Part shown: positions 43,236 through 51,523 of the stretch, piece after piece
Layout of the letters: each line of letters begins with the position of its first letter
Position numbering within the stretch: position 1 is the stretch's first letter
From: Bacteroidales bacterium
GTDB taxonomy: Bacteria > Bacteroidota > Bacteroidia > Bacteroidales > UBA932
Length of the DNA stretch: 64,000 bases
NCBI GenBank assembly: GCA_017437125.1
Contig: JAFSBV010000025.1
Span: 88,389-152,388 of the forward strand
Direction: 5' to 3'
Position numbers and translations under genes: made by a program
The notes under the pieces: generated by a model
Told to the model about the DNA's origin: nothing
The model's database searches: none
Seen by the model: only the letters and a program-made list of their open reading frames with translations

Positions 43236-44333
43236 ATGATAAGGAAAACGCTTGCGGCCATAGCTGCATCATTCATATTCAGCGTATTGTCACTTTCGGC
43301 ACAGGAAAGACTGGCAAACGGTATCGAGTTCGACAGATATGTCCATAATTTCGGAGATATCCTGCTCGATAACGGTCCTGTCTCATGCACGTTCACTCTC
43401 AGCAACAAAGGAAACAAGCCGGTGGTGATATACAATGTGACGACTACATGCGGCTGCACAGACGTCGAATGGACCAGGGAGCCCATAAGAGCCGGAGGCA
43501 AGGGCGAGATCACTGTGACATATTCGAATGATGAAGGCCCATATCCTTTCGACAAGAGTCTCACCGTATATATGTCTGATGAGAAGAAACCGGTGATCCT
43601 CAAGCTCAGGGGTGTTTCAAACGAGAAGCCTCGTCCTCTGGAAGAGCTGTATCCGGTCCATTATGGTTCTCTGGGGGTGAAGGAAGATCTGATTTCATGT
43701 GGAAATCTGGAGCAAGGCGGAAGCAGGAGTGATGCCTTCATGGTGGCGAACCTGTCTTCGGCCCCGATCAACCTTACATTCAGCCAGATTTCCGAGAATC
43801 TGACACTCAGCGTTTCGCAAAATCCGATTCCGGCAAAAGGTACAGCCGAGGTAAGGTTCACTGTCAAGGCTGACCGTGATATCTGGGGCAAGCATACATA
43901 TTGGGCTGTTCCTTTGCTCAACGGTAAAAGCTACAGGAACGGTGAGGGCAGCGACAAGATAGGAGTCCGAGCATTCACAAAGGAGAACTTCAGCAATCTG
44001 ACCGACGAACAGAAACAGAAGGGCCCTATGCCTCGCTTCGAGACCAGCACATTCTCATTCGGAAATGCGAAGATCGGCACGGAGATACATGCTACATTCA
44101 AGTTCAAGAACGAGGGCAAGAGTGATTTCCTCATATACAAGGTCGATGCTGATGCCTGTTGCTATTCTCATAGCGACATCCCGGTAGCAGGGCCAGGAGA
44201 GACTGTTTCGTTCAGGGTTCATATCGACACCAAGGACATGAAGAAGGGAGAGAGCCTGACGATCATCACATTGACGACCAACTCCCCTACCCGTCCGATC
44301 ATCAATCTTTTTGTTTCGGGATATCTGGAGTAA
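43236..44333 (+). CDS. DUF1573-domain exported protein
   Basis: A 365-residue protein starting MIRKTLAAIAASFIFSVLSL, a good signal peptide (cleaved near LSAQ). An ATG 15 codons upstream overlaps the promoter box and is less likely. Two Ig-like (ASPM/SPD-2/Hydin-type) DUF1573 modules are visible: YVHNFGDILLDNGPVSCTF with TTTCGCTDVEW near the start, and STFSFGNAKIGTEIHATF with DACCYSHSD near the end. Their paired cysteines are typical. Function unknown; the family is abundant in Bacteroidota and thought to bind or scaffold in the periplasm. Confidence 0.88.
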   Translation: MIRKTLAAIAASFIFSVLSLSAQERLANGIEFDRYVHNFGDILLDNGPVSCTFTLSNKGNKPVVIYNVTTTCGCTDVEWTREPIRAGGKGEITVTYSNDEGPYPFDKSLTVYMSDEKKPVILKLRGVSNEKPRPLEELYPVHYGSLGVKEDLISCGNLEQGGSRSDAFMVANLSSAPINLTFSQISENLTLSVSQNPIPAKGTAEVRFTVKADRDIWGKHTYWAVPLLNGKSYRNGEGSDKIGVRAFTKENFSNLTDEQKQKGPMPRFETSTFSFGNAKIGTEIHATFKFKNEGKSDFLIYKVDADACCYSHSDIPVAGPGETVSFRVHIDTKDMKKGESLTIITLTTNSPTRPIINLFVSGYLE

Positions 44334-44338
44334 CAATT

Positions 44339-44394
44339 CACATACGGGCTCGGGAAACAGAAAAGAAGGAGAAATGTTTCCCTCGCCCATATGT
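44339..44394 (+). promoter_or_regulatory. Long imperfect stem-loop upstream of the metal exporter gene
   Basis: Eighteen-base arms (44339-44356 and 44377-44394) pair with three mismatches around a purine-rich 20-base loop. It lies between the DUF1573 stop and the exporter ATG. No T-run follows, so a regulatory leader is as likely as a terminator. Confidence 0.5.
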
Positions 44395-44422
44395 AAATTT
44401 ATCATGATAAAGATTTCTGACA

Positions 44423-45571
44423 ATGCATTTGTTTATTGATATATTGAGGAACAGCATTCTGATTACGGGACTTGTAGTTGTCATGATGATGATGATCGAG
44501 TCGTTGAACATCGAGTCGAAAGGATTGCTGTTCAAGGGATTGAGGCGTACGAAAGTCGGTCAGGTAGTGATAGGGGCGATGCTGGGATCAGTCCCGGGAT
44601 GCATGGGAGGTTTTGCAACTGTTTCTCTCTATACACACCGGCTTTTCAGTTTCGGAGCTCTTGTAGCCATGATGATAGCATCTTCAGGTGACGAGGCTTT
44701 CGTCATGCTCGCCATGATTCCTGATCAGGCGCTTATACTTTTTGCCGTACTCTTCATAATTGCCGTGATTGTCGGCATCGGCACGGACAGGATATATGAC
44801 AGGATTCATGAAAGGCATTGCGACAAGCATGAGCATGAAGAATGCGGAGCTGATACCGACTACCATGACGGCTATGTGGTACATGACGAGGAGCATAGCA
44901 ACGTGGCCATCTCCTCTCACAATCACAAAAGGCATTACGGATGGAAGAGGATAGTGATGTTCGTCGGCCTTGCCGTTTTCATCGCGGCACTGGCATCAGG
45001 ACAGTTGGGACATGACCATTCCGCACACGCAGAACATGCCCATCATGAGCATCATCATGCCACGATCGAGACTGAGCATGAGCACGACGGATTTCATATT
45101 GATCTGCTGAGCGAGGATTGGATGAATGTCCTGTTTGCAGGATTGAGCGTGATAGTTCTTTTCGTCCTTCTGCTTGCTTCAGACCATTTTGTGGAAGAAC
45201 ATCTCTGGAACCATATTGTGAAAAAGCATCTTCCGACAATATTCGCATGGACATTCGGTGTGCTGCTGGTTCTTGGCATTGCTCTCCAACATGTCGATAT
45301 AGACCGATGGATCAGTGATAATGTCGCACTCATGATTCTATTGGCGACATTGATAGGGATCATCCCGGAATCCGGTCCTCATCTGATTTTCGTAACCCTG
45401 TTTGCAGCCGGTGTAGTGCCGTTCCCTGTTCTCCTGGCAAGTTCGATATCTCAGGACGGTCATGCTTCGATTCCGCTTCTGGCAGAAAGCAAGAAGAGCT
45501 TCGCCTGGGCGAAGCTCATCAATTGCGTTGTTGCCATCATCGCAGGATTCGGTGCGATGATCCTTATGTAA
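44423..45571 (+). CDS. Predicted heavy-metal (manganese) exporter, His-rich (ArsP_2/10TM family)
   Basis: A 382-residue inner-membrane protein with about ten helices in two inverted halves. The first half has ESLNIESKGLLFKGL and GSVPGCMGGFATVSLYT; the second has GIIPESGPHLIFV and SSISQDGHASIPLLAESK, the conserved repeats of the putative 10TM heavy-metal exporter group often annotated as manganese transporters. Between them two loops are loaded with His, Asp and Glu (HCDKHEHEECGADTDYHD, and DHSAHAEHAHHEHHH), fit to bind metal ions. Substrate metal is inferred, not proven. It ends 8 bases from the convergent PCMD gene. Confidence 0.85.
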   Translation: MHLFIDILRNSILITGLVVVMMMMIESLNIESKGLLFKGLRRTKVGQVVIGAMLGSVPGCMGGFATVSLYTHRLFSFGALVAMMIASSGDEAFVMLAMIPDQALILFAVLFIIAVIVGIGTDRIYDRIHERHCDKHEHEECGADTDYHDGYVVHDEEHSNVAISSHNHKRHYGWKRIVMFVGLAVFIAALASGQLGHDHSAHAEHAHHEHHHATIETEHEHDGFHIDLLSEDWMNVLFAGLSVIVLFVLLLASDHFVEEHLWNHIVKKHLPTIFAWTFGVLLVLGIALQHVDIDRWISDNVALMILLATLIGIIPESGPHLIFVTLFAAGVVPFPVLLASSISQDGHASIPLLAESKKSFAWAKLINCVVAIIAGFGAMILM

Positions 45572-45579
45572 CGGGACTC

Positions 45580-47181
45580 CTATCTATAGACCAGTTCCCA
45601 CTCATCCACATGCATCACAGAGCCGACACCACCGGTGAAATAATCACCATACTGGCTTGATGATGCTACCGCCACGATATATTTAGGTTTGCGGACAGTA
45701 TCCCTGTAATCAAGGACACACTCGAACTCCACATATTTACCTTCAGTATCGACATCGGTCTCCAATCTGCCCAGAGCGATGATATGCGGATCATTATCGA
45801 AATCCACGAAAGTCTGGGAGGCAGTCATCACCCTGAACGGCTCATCCCAGTCTGCAAGCATGATCATGATCTGAGCCTTATCCATCTGTCCCATCTTGTC
45901 AGAATGTTCTCCTGACGCATTATCTATGACCTTCGGAGCGTATGAATAATATCCCTTGAGCGAGTACGGCCTTGATGTGAACGGAGTGCCCCAGTCGAGT
46001 TCTGCGCCGACTCCTCCCGAGATGGTAGCCTTCAGGAACTGTCCTGTAAAGATATTGCCGGCCGCAAACATGCCGAACACCTTCACGCTTTCAAGACGGA
46101 CAGCTGTTCCGGAAACCACGAACTTTGTTTCAGGACGGGTGGAATTGACAGCAGACATCATGTTGACTCCGGAATTGGCACATCCCCATACCTGCTCCAC
46201 TCCTTCAGGCATCGGATACCATGTATAACCGCCCGGATCTCCCTGATGCCACTCATCGAAAGACATGTTAGGAAGCTGGACAGGATTTTCCGTGACAAAC
46301 GCATATTCTTCGCTTATCTCATCGCCACATACGACTCTTGCCATATATTCCGTATCAGGTTTCAGCTGATCCACAAAAGCATGGATCTCCGTTCCCTTGA
46401 CATCCGTTGCCAGCTTGATCCATGATTCGGCACCCGTCTCCTTGTACTGTATATAAGGAGTACCGTTTCCTTTGAATACGGCATTGATATCCGCCTTGTA
46501 GCACCATGCATTTACGGATGTGATTTCCAGATTGATCAGTTTATGGACAGCAGTGAACTGCCACTCGTAATACTCCAGATCCTTATAGACCGTGAATGTC
46601 CTGGATATCACACAGTCCAGATTCATCGGAAGAATGACCTTTTCCCTTTTTTCAACCGTCTCGTTACCGACTGCAACGTAACCGAAGGTCGAATCGATCT
46701 GCGAACCCTGGGCCTCAAGCTTCATCCTTTCGAAACGGATATCGGCCAATGACTTTCCTTCCGGGAAATATGCTATTATCGTCTTCTTCTCTATATCAAA
46801 GACGGCTTCCCCTACCATTCCGTCACATACGACATATCTCTCTATAGGCTGCTCAGCCACTATAGTCCACTCATATGTCTGATCAGGATATGTCTGATAC
46901 GATATCACAAAAGGCTTGGTAAGGTCGAGGATCTCCGGCATCTCAACAGAAGGAACGGCACCTTCAGTAAATTCATAGTCCAAGACAGCCGACATGGAGA
47001 TATCAGCAGTCTCTTCAAGCACGACCTTGACTGTTCTTGAAGCTGCATCAATGGTGACAGACTTCTGTCCTTCCACTTCAAATGCAGTGATTTCAGCCAC
47101 GCTGAGCGGATATGACAAAGGATTCTCGAGGCAGGAAACTGCCATGATCATAGCAGTTATGATTATCAATGTTCTTTTCAT
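45580..47181 (-). CDS. PCMD-domain surface lipoprotein
   Basis: A 533-residue lipoprotein (lipobox VSCLENP, Cys about residue 17). N-terminal beta-rich repeats like DUF5018/Ig modules (residues 30-210) are followed by a fibronectin-III-like module (~215-295: ITSVNAWCYKADINAVF) and a C-terminal PCMD module (~305-533: FDEWHQ, VSGTAVRLESVKVFG, DWGTPFTSRPYSLKG, ending SQYGDYFTGGVGSVMHVDEW). PCMD (putative carbohydrate metabolism domain) is a jelly-roll-like module thought to meet glycans. It is the last gene of the seven-gene operon and overlaps the barrel gene by four bases. Confidence 0.85.
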   Translation of the reverse strand: MKRTLIIITAMIMAVSCLENPLSYPLSVAEITAFEVEGQKSVTIDAASRTVKVVLEETADISMSAVLDYEFTEGAVPSVEMPEILDLTKPFVISYQTYPDQTYEWTIVAEQPIERYVVCDGMVGEAVFDIEKKTIIAYFPEGKSLADIRFERMKLEAQGSQIDSTFGYVAVGNETVEKREKVILPMNLDCVISRTFTVYKDLEYYEWQFTAVHKLINLEITSVNAWCYKADINAVFKGNGTPYIQYKETGAESWIKLATDVKGTEIHAFVDQLKPDTEYMARVVCGDEISEEYAFVTENPVQLPNMSFDEWHQGDPGGYTWYPMPEGVEQVWGCANSGVNMMSAVNSTRPETKFVVSGTAVRLESVKVFGMFAAGNIFTGQFLKATISGGVGAELDWGTPFTSRPYSLKGYYSYAPKVIDNASGEHSDKMGQMDKAQIMIMLADWDEPFRVMTASQTFVDFDNDPHIIALGRLETDVDTEGKYVEFECVLDYRDTVRKPKYIVAVASSSQYGDYFTGGVGSVMHVDEWELVYR

Positions 47182-47993
47182 TTCCTGTCACCTCCATTCT
47201 TTTTTGAAACAGCAGGAAGATAGAACGAAAGTCCCAGGTTTATCGACAAAGGATTTATTCTGAAATTCGCTCCGCTCTGCTGCATGACACTGACGTCAAC
47301 CTTGTTGGTTTCCTGTCTGATATACTGGTAACTCAAGCCTAAGATTCCCACTGCTACTTCAACGCAGACCTCATTCGTAGCAAAGACACAAAGTCCCGGG
47401 ACTACATTGAGAGCGGCTCCATATATATCCTGGAACGTACCCTGATTACGGCCGTTCACAACCTGATATGATACAGACTGCCCGATATCGCAACCAAGAC
47501 GCAATTCTCCGAACATGGCGATCCTGCGACTGTTGGCTATAGGCATATAGTACCTGGCCGTGACAGCACCCGTATAAGAATTCTTCAGAAAATGGAAATC
47601 ATTCAGGTCAAATGAAGCCAGATCACCTAAAGAGAGACCAAGAGTGTTAAGTCCCAGTTCTGTCCTGTCATAATCAAATCTGGCACCGATGGAAAGATTG
47701 TCTTTGATGAAATATGAGAACGATGGTGCCACGCCATATGTCTGCAAGCTTCCCTTTACCCCCGAAAGGAGAGAGAACAAGGCCGAATATCCGGCATCAT
47801 CAGCTCCGTTGCCGAGATCATATGTCTTATATGAAAACGACAGTCCTCCTCCCATATATCCCTTAGGGATGAAAACGGAGTTCATCTTGCCTACACCGCG
47901 GTCAAAGGGAGCAGCCTCTTCCTCGGAAGAAGAGGCTGACACCATAGGTGCGATGATGATAATGCACAGAAAAGTCAATAATAACTTCTTCAT
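47178..47993 (-). CDS. Outer-membrane beta-barrel protein of the PCMD operon
   Basis: A 271-residue protein with a signal peptide (ending VSASS, residue ~21) and regular amphipathic strands (YMGGGLSFSYKTYDLG, SIGARFDYDRTELGL, GAVTARYYMPI, RRIAMFGELRLGCDIG, LSINLGLSFYLP). It lacks the terminal Phe of a standard barrel because a short charged tail (KKNGGDRK) follows. It overlaps both neighbours (1 and 4 bases), so it is part of the operon, perhaps as the outer-membrane platform for the lipoproteins. No named family can be given. Confidence 0.75.
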   Translation of the reverse strand: MKKLLLTFLCIIIIAPMVSASSSEEEAAPFDRGVGKMNSVFIPKGYMGGGLSFSYKTYDLGNGADDAGYSALFSLLSGVKGSLQTYGVAPSFSYFIKDNLSIGARFDYDRTELGLNTLGLSLGDLASFDLNDFHFLKNSYTGAVTARYYMPIANSRRIAMFGELRLGCDIGQSVSYQVVNGRNQGTFQDIYGAALNVVPGLCVFATNEVCVEVAVGILGLSYQYIRQETNKVDVSVMQQSGANFRINPLSINLGLSFYLPAVSKKNGGDRK

Positions 47994-50251
47994 TATCTTA
48001 TGTTTTTCATTACTGCTTCAAATTCCGCTGGCGTAAGTTCTGCCGGATCATAGATCAGTTCAAGCTCATCAAGATACATGGTACTTCCAAGACCACCGGT
48101 GAAGTAGTCACCATAACGGCTGGCTGCTCCTGCTATCACAATGTAAGAAGGCTCTTCGAGACTTCTGTACTCGAGAGGAATCGTAAAGCGGATATAACCG
48201 TTTTGATTACCAAGATTGTCAGTAGTGTTGTCCTGTGAGATGAATCCTCCGTAAGCGATGATATCAGGATTGTTCTCCGATGTATCCACAAAGCGGTTGT
48301 CACCGGTACTGATCTCGAAAGGCTTGCTCCAGTTGGTAAGGAATATCTGTATCTGACAGAAGTCTGTCTGGCCATTGAGATATGAGTAGTTCGATGACGT
48401 CCTGTTGATGGCAACCGGCTCATATCTGTACCATCCACGAAGAGCCAGAGGACGTGAATTGAACGGAATACCCCAGTCAAGCTTAGCTCCGACAGGACTC
48501 AAAGTAGCAGCGCCGAAATCTCCGGTATAGATGTTTCCGGCTGCGAAATTACTGAGAAGCTCGCCTGACTCCATTCTGGCTGCCTTTCCGCTTATGACAA
48601 TCGTCTCTTCAGGGGTCGTCGGCACAAGGCTCTGTCCGAGGATATCTGCGGTTCCCTCGTTGGCAGAGTCCCAGACAAGATGATTGTTATAGTCATCTGT
48701 CGCATACCATGCCTTTCCGACCTTTACCCAGTCATCAAAGCTGAGGTTATAAACTGTCTCTTCTGTTGGATATGTGCTGAATGCTATCTCGGTAGCAGTC
48801 TTGCCGTCTGCCTTATCCTTTGCAGAAGTAGCGCGGAACACATAATCAGCTCCCGGTTCGAGATTGTTCAGACATGCGCTGTAAGTAAGGCTCTCGAGGT
48901 CTATGTCCATCAACGAAGGATCCATCTCGGTCCACTCTGAATCAGAAACCTTTCTGTACTCGAATGAAAGTCCTTCCGGTGCAGACTTCGAGAAGAATCG
49001 TCCGGAGAGTGTAGCGAAGCCGGACCAAGGCATCACTGAAACAGTCTCAGCAACAATATCGGAAACAATTGAAAAAGCAAAATCACATCTTGCATATCTC
49101 TCATATGTATCGATTACCGTCAAAGACATGAGATAAGGCTTGTTGTCAGGCGAAATGGAAAGACGGCTTACAAAGTCGGTAATGTCAATGGTAGCAGTTA
49201 GATCACCTTCAGACACAGACGAAGCTGTGATTCCTATATCTTCCATGATCTGAAGCTCCTCATCGCTGATATTAACAAAGTCGGTCAGCTGAGGGAGTCC
49301 TTCTGCAAGAAGATACTCATCCAGATGAGAAATGACAAGACTCTTTATTCCTCTACCGGCAGTAAAGGTAAAGGACTTGAGGATGTCGTTTCCAAGAGGA
49401 TAAATGATTCCTTCCTCATCCGGATTGAATTCCGGATTAGTGCTGTATGAAGGCATTATCGTCTTGTCAAAATTGAGATTGATCTTATGTTCGTAAGATT
49501 CCTTGAATTCTCCGTCAAGAAGAATGTTCAGAACCATTGCACCATCGATCTCCTCCCTCTCTCCAAGAGTGAACTCAAAATGATAGTGCTCGGCCATCTC
49601 AACCTGTGCAAGCTCTGCAGTGGTCGAATACATGGCACCGTCTGCATTGCGAAGCTTGAGCGTATATGTCAGGATCCTGTTTTCAGGAACCTCAAAATAA
49701 GCGGTATCTGTAAATGAGCCGAAACTTGGATCATCAGGCATATCGTATGATGCAAAAGTCAGGGTCTCACCGTTTGAAACGGCAAGTTCGTAAGATGGGA
49801 ATTTCGATGAGAAGTCATCGTCTTCAGGGAACTTCACACTGAACTTGATCTTGCCAAGTTTACAGTTTATGTCCACATTTGAATGAGTCTCGGCCAATAC
49901 CCTGACTGTATTTTCACCGAAATACTTAGGGCTGTTGAATGCAGTACCGTCTTCACCGGAAGTGGCGGTGACACGATACTTGTCCATCAGGAGTTCAATA
50001 GGTTCCTCTTCCGTTACTGTCCTGTGATCCTCTATGGTCTTGGCCAGGACATCATCTGAATAATAAAGGTCAAGTCTGTAAACGATATCCTCCTCTTCCT
50101 CGCTCTTGAGATGCACGAGATCATCAAGTTCATCAGAGACACCGACAGTAAGATAACCGTACCTCCGGTCTCCGCTGACTCTCGAATCCGTACAGGACAG
50201 AGCAGAAAGAGCAAGAATCATCAGACCTGCAAATCTTATGGTCTTCTTCAT
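47993..50251 (-). CDS. DUF4493 + PCMD surface lipoprotein
   Basis: A 752-residue lipoprotein (LSALSCTDS, Cys about residue 20). Residues ~30-260 fit a DUF4493/Mfa2-like module (YGYLTVGVSDELDDLV, then YRVTATSGEDG); residues ~265-420 are a DUF4493-associated beta region; ~425-500 a fibronectin-III-like part; ~505-735 a PCMD module (FDDWVKVGKAWY, VISGKAARMESGELLSNF, DWGIPFNSRPLALRG, SRYGDYFTGGLGSTMYLDE). The PCMD part is clearly related to that of the 45.6-47.2 kb gene. It shares one base with the barrel gene downstream and is 11 bases after the DUF4493 gene. Confidence 0.87.
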   Translation of the reverse strand: MKKTIRFAGLMILALSALSCTDSRVSGDRRYGYLTVGVSDELDDLVHLKSEEEEDIVYRLDLYYSDDVLAKTIEDHRTVTEEEPIELLMDKYRVTATSGEDGTAFNSPKYFGENTVRVLAETHSNVDINCKLGKIKFSVKFPEDDDFSSKFPSYELAVSNGETLTFASYDMPDDPSFGSFTDTAYFEVPENRILTYTLKLRNADGAMYSTTAELAQVEMAEHYHFEFTLGEREEIDGAMVLNILLDGEFKESYEHKINLNFDKTIMPSYSTNPEFNPDEEGIIYPLGNDILKSFTFTAGRGIKSLVISHLDEYLLAEGLPQLTDFVNISDEELQIMEDIGITASSVSEGDLTATIDITDFVSRLSISPDNKPYLMSLTVIDTYERYARCDFAFSIVSDIVAETVSVMPWSGFATLSGRFFSKSAPEGLSFEYRKVSDSEWTEMDPSLMDIDLESLTYSACLNNLEPGADYVFRATSAKDKADGKTATEIAFSTYPTEETVYNLSFDDWVKVGKAWYATDDYNNHLVWDSANEGTADILGQSLVPTTPEETIVISGKAARMESGELLSNFAAGNIYTGDFGAATLSPVGAKLDWGIPFNSRPLALRGWYRYEPVAINRTSSNYSYLNGQTDFCQIQIFLTNWSKPFEISTGDNRFVDTSENNPDIIAYGGFISQDNTTDNLGNQNGYIRFTIPLEYRSLEEPSYIVIAGAASRYGDYFTGGLGSTMYLDELELIYDPAELTPAEFEAVMKNIR

Positions 50252-50262
50252 GACAAGTCAGT

Positions 50263-51495
50263 TTAATTAGCCGGAACAACAATCGTTACTACCGGATATT
50301 CACCGTCGATCAGGATCTCCTCTTCATTGCTGTCGCTGGCCTTGAGAGTGAACTCTACAGTCTGACCGCCCGCAACACCGCATAATGTATCGATGAACGG
50401 AGTGAGTTCGAACACGATTTCCGTAGCTCCGAGAACCTCATCACCCACAGGAAGACCGAACGGCTTCCATGTATCCGCATCATTGATAAGGTCAATATAG
50501 TCTTTTCCTCCGATCATTGAAACAGCCGACTTGAAGTTCTGGCTGACCTCAACCACAAAGGTCTGGATTCCAGCCGGAGCCTTGATGGTCATGCTGATTT
50601 CGTCACCTTTCTTGATGCTAACCGGATCAAAGAACGGATTGGCCTCCCATACGATGGATGGCTTGGTCTGTTCTTCCTCACTGCCGGAATCATCTCCATC
50701 ACCGAAATCAGGTCTGTCAACATATGGTTCGTCAAGGCCGTCAATGAATATGTCATCACTGATCTCATTGAAGTCCGTGACTACATCGATTGTCACACCT
50801 CCGATCGTACCTGTCACCTTTGCATCAATGGTAACGATATGATGCTCGGCTGGCTGAGGATTCTTCACATAATATACAGCTGTAGCTTCAGTATTGTCAA
50901 TGCTTCTGTATCCCTTCACCTTGACTTCGAGACCTCTCGGAAGGAAATAACCGGCCTTTCCGGTTCCGAAATCATCTACTGACTCATTCTTGGTCCATAC
51001 AAGTTCACCAAGTCCGTTGCCGACTACAACTTCGTAAGTAGCAAGCTCCTTCTTGAAATTCTCGGTAAGCTCGATGGTCACCTTGCAGTTATATGGCACG
51101 CACTTCAGCTGAAGGTCGGTCACCTCACCTGCCTTGATCACGAAAGTGTCATCCGCCCTGTAGATCGGCTGTTCGAAAGCAGCCGGCTCAGTATCCGGAG
51201 ATGTTACAGATATCGTATATGTACCTGAGCTGAGTTCAATGATCGTACCTATGAATTCACTGTATTTACCCTTGTAAGTGGTAGGGCCGATTATCTCGAC
51301 GTCGTAATTCGACACATCAGTGTAGTCGATTATCCCGTCATCAGCCTTTGTGTTGACTGTTATGTAGTCAGCGAGCTCGACAATGTTCAATGACAGGCTT
51401 CCCGTCTCTACCGGATCTTCCACCACCGTATTGGCAGGTTTGCAAGAGACCAGACATATGATTACCGCCAATGCCTGGAAAAACATCTTTTTCAT
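50263..51495 (-). CDS. DUF4493-domain lipoprotein
   Basis: A 410-residue lipoprotein from ATG 51493-51495 (MKKMFFQALAVIICLVSCKP, Cys about 18); an ATG further upstream would place a non-signal lead before the signal peptide and overlap the previous gene. The N-terminal half (~20-230) is a DUF4493 module (GSLSLNIVELADYITVNTKA, YDVEIIGPTTYKGKYSEF, CKVTIELTENFKKEL), the second half a DUF4493-associated domain (VWEANPFFDPVSIKKG, TFVVEVSQNFKSAV), but no PCMD follows. It may be a shorter stem or anchor subunit of the same assembly. Confidence 0.83.
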   Translation of the reverse strand: MKKMFFQALAVIICLVSCKPANTVVEDPVETGSLSLNIVELADYITVNTKADDGIIDYTDVSNYDVEIIGPTTYKGKYSEFIGTIIELSSGTYTISVTSPDTEPAAFEQPIYRADDTFVIKAGEVTDLQLKCVPYNCKVTIELTENFKKELATYEVVVGNGLGELVWTKNESVDDFGTGKAGYFLPRGLEVKVKGYRSIDNTEATAVYYVKNPQPAEHHIVTIDAKVTGTIGGVTIDVVTDFNEISDDIFIDGLDEPYVDRPDFGDGDDSGSEEEQTKPSIVWEANPFFDPVSIKKGDEISMTIKAPAGIQTFVVEVSQNFKSAVSMIGGKDYIDLINDADTWKPFGLPVGDEVLGATEIVFELTPFIDTLCGVAGGQTVEFTLKASDSNEEEILIDGEYPVVTIVVPAN

Positions 51496-51523
51496 ATCGT
51501 TATATTTTATCATTATCTTGTTG

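Noticed and set aside
44339-44394. A yybP-ykoY manganese riboswitch
   Set aside because: The stem-loop lacks the two conserved internal loops of that riboswitch class.
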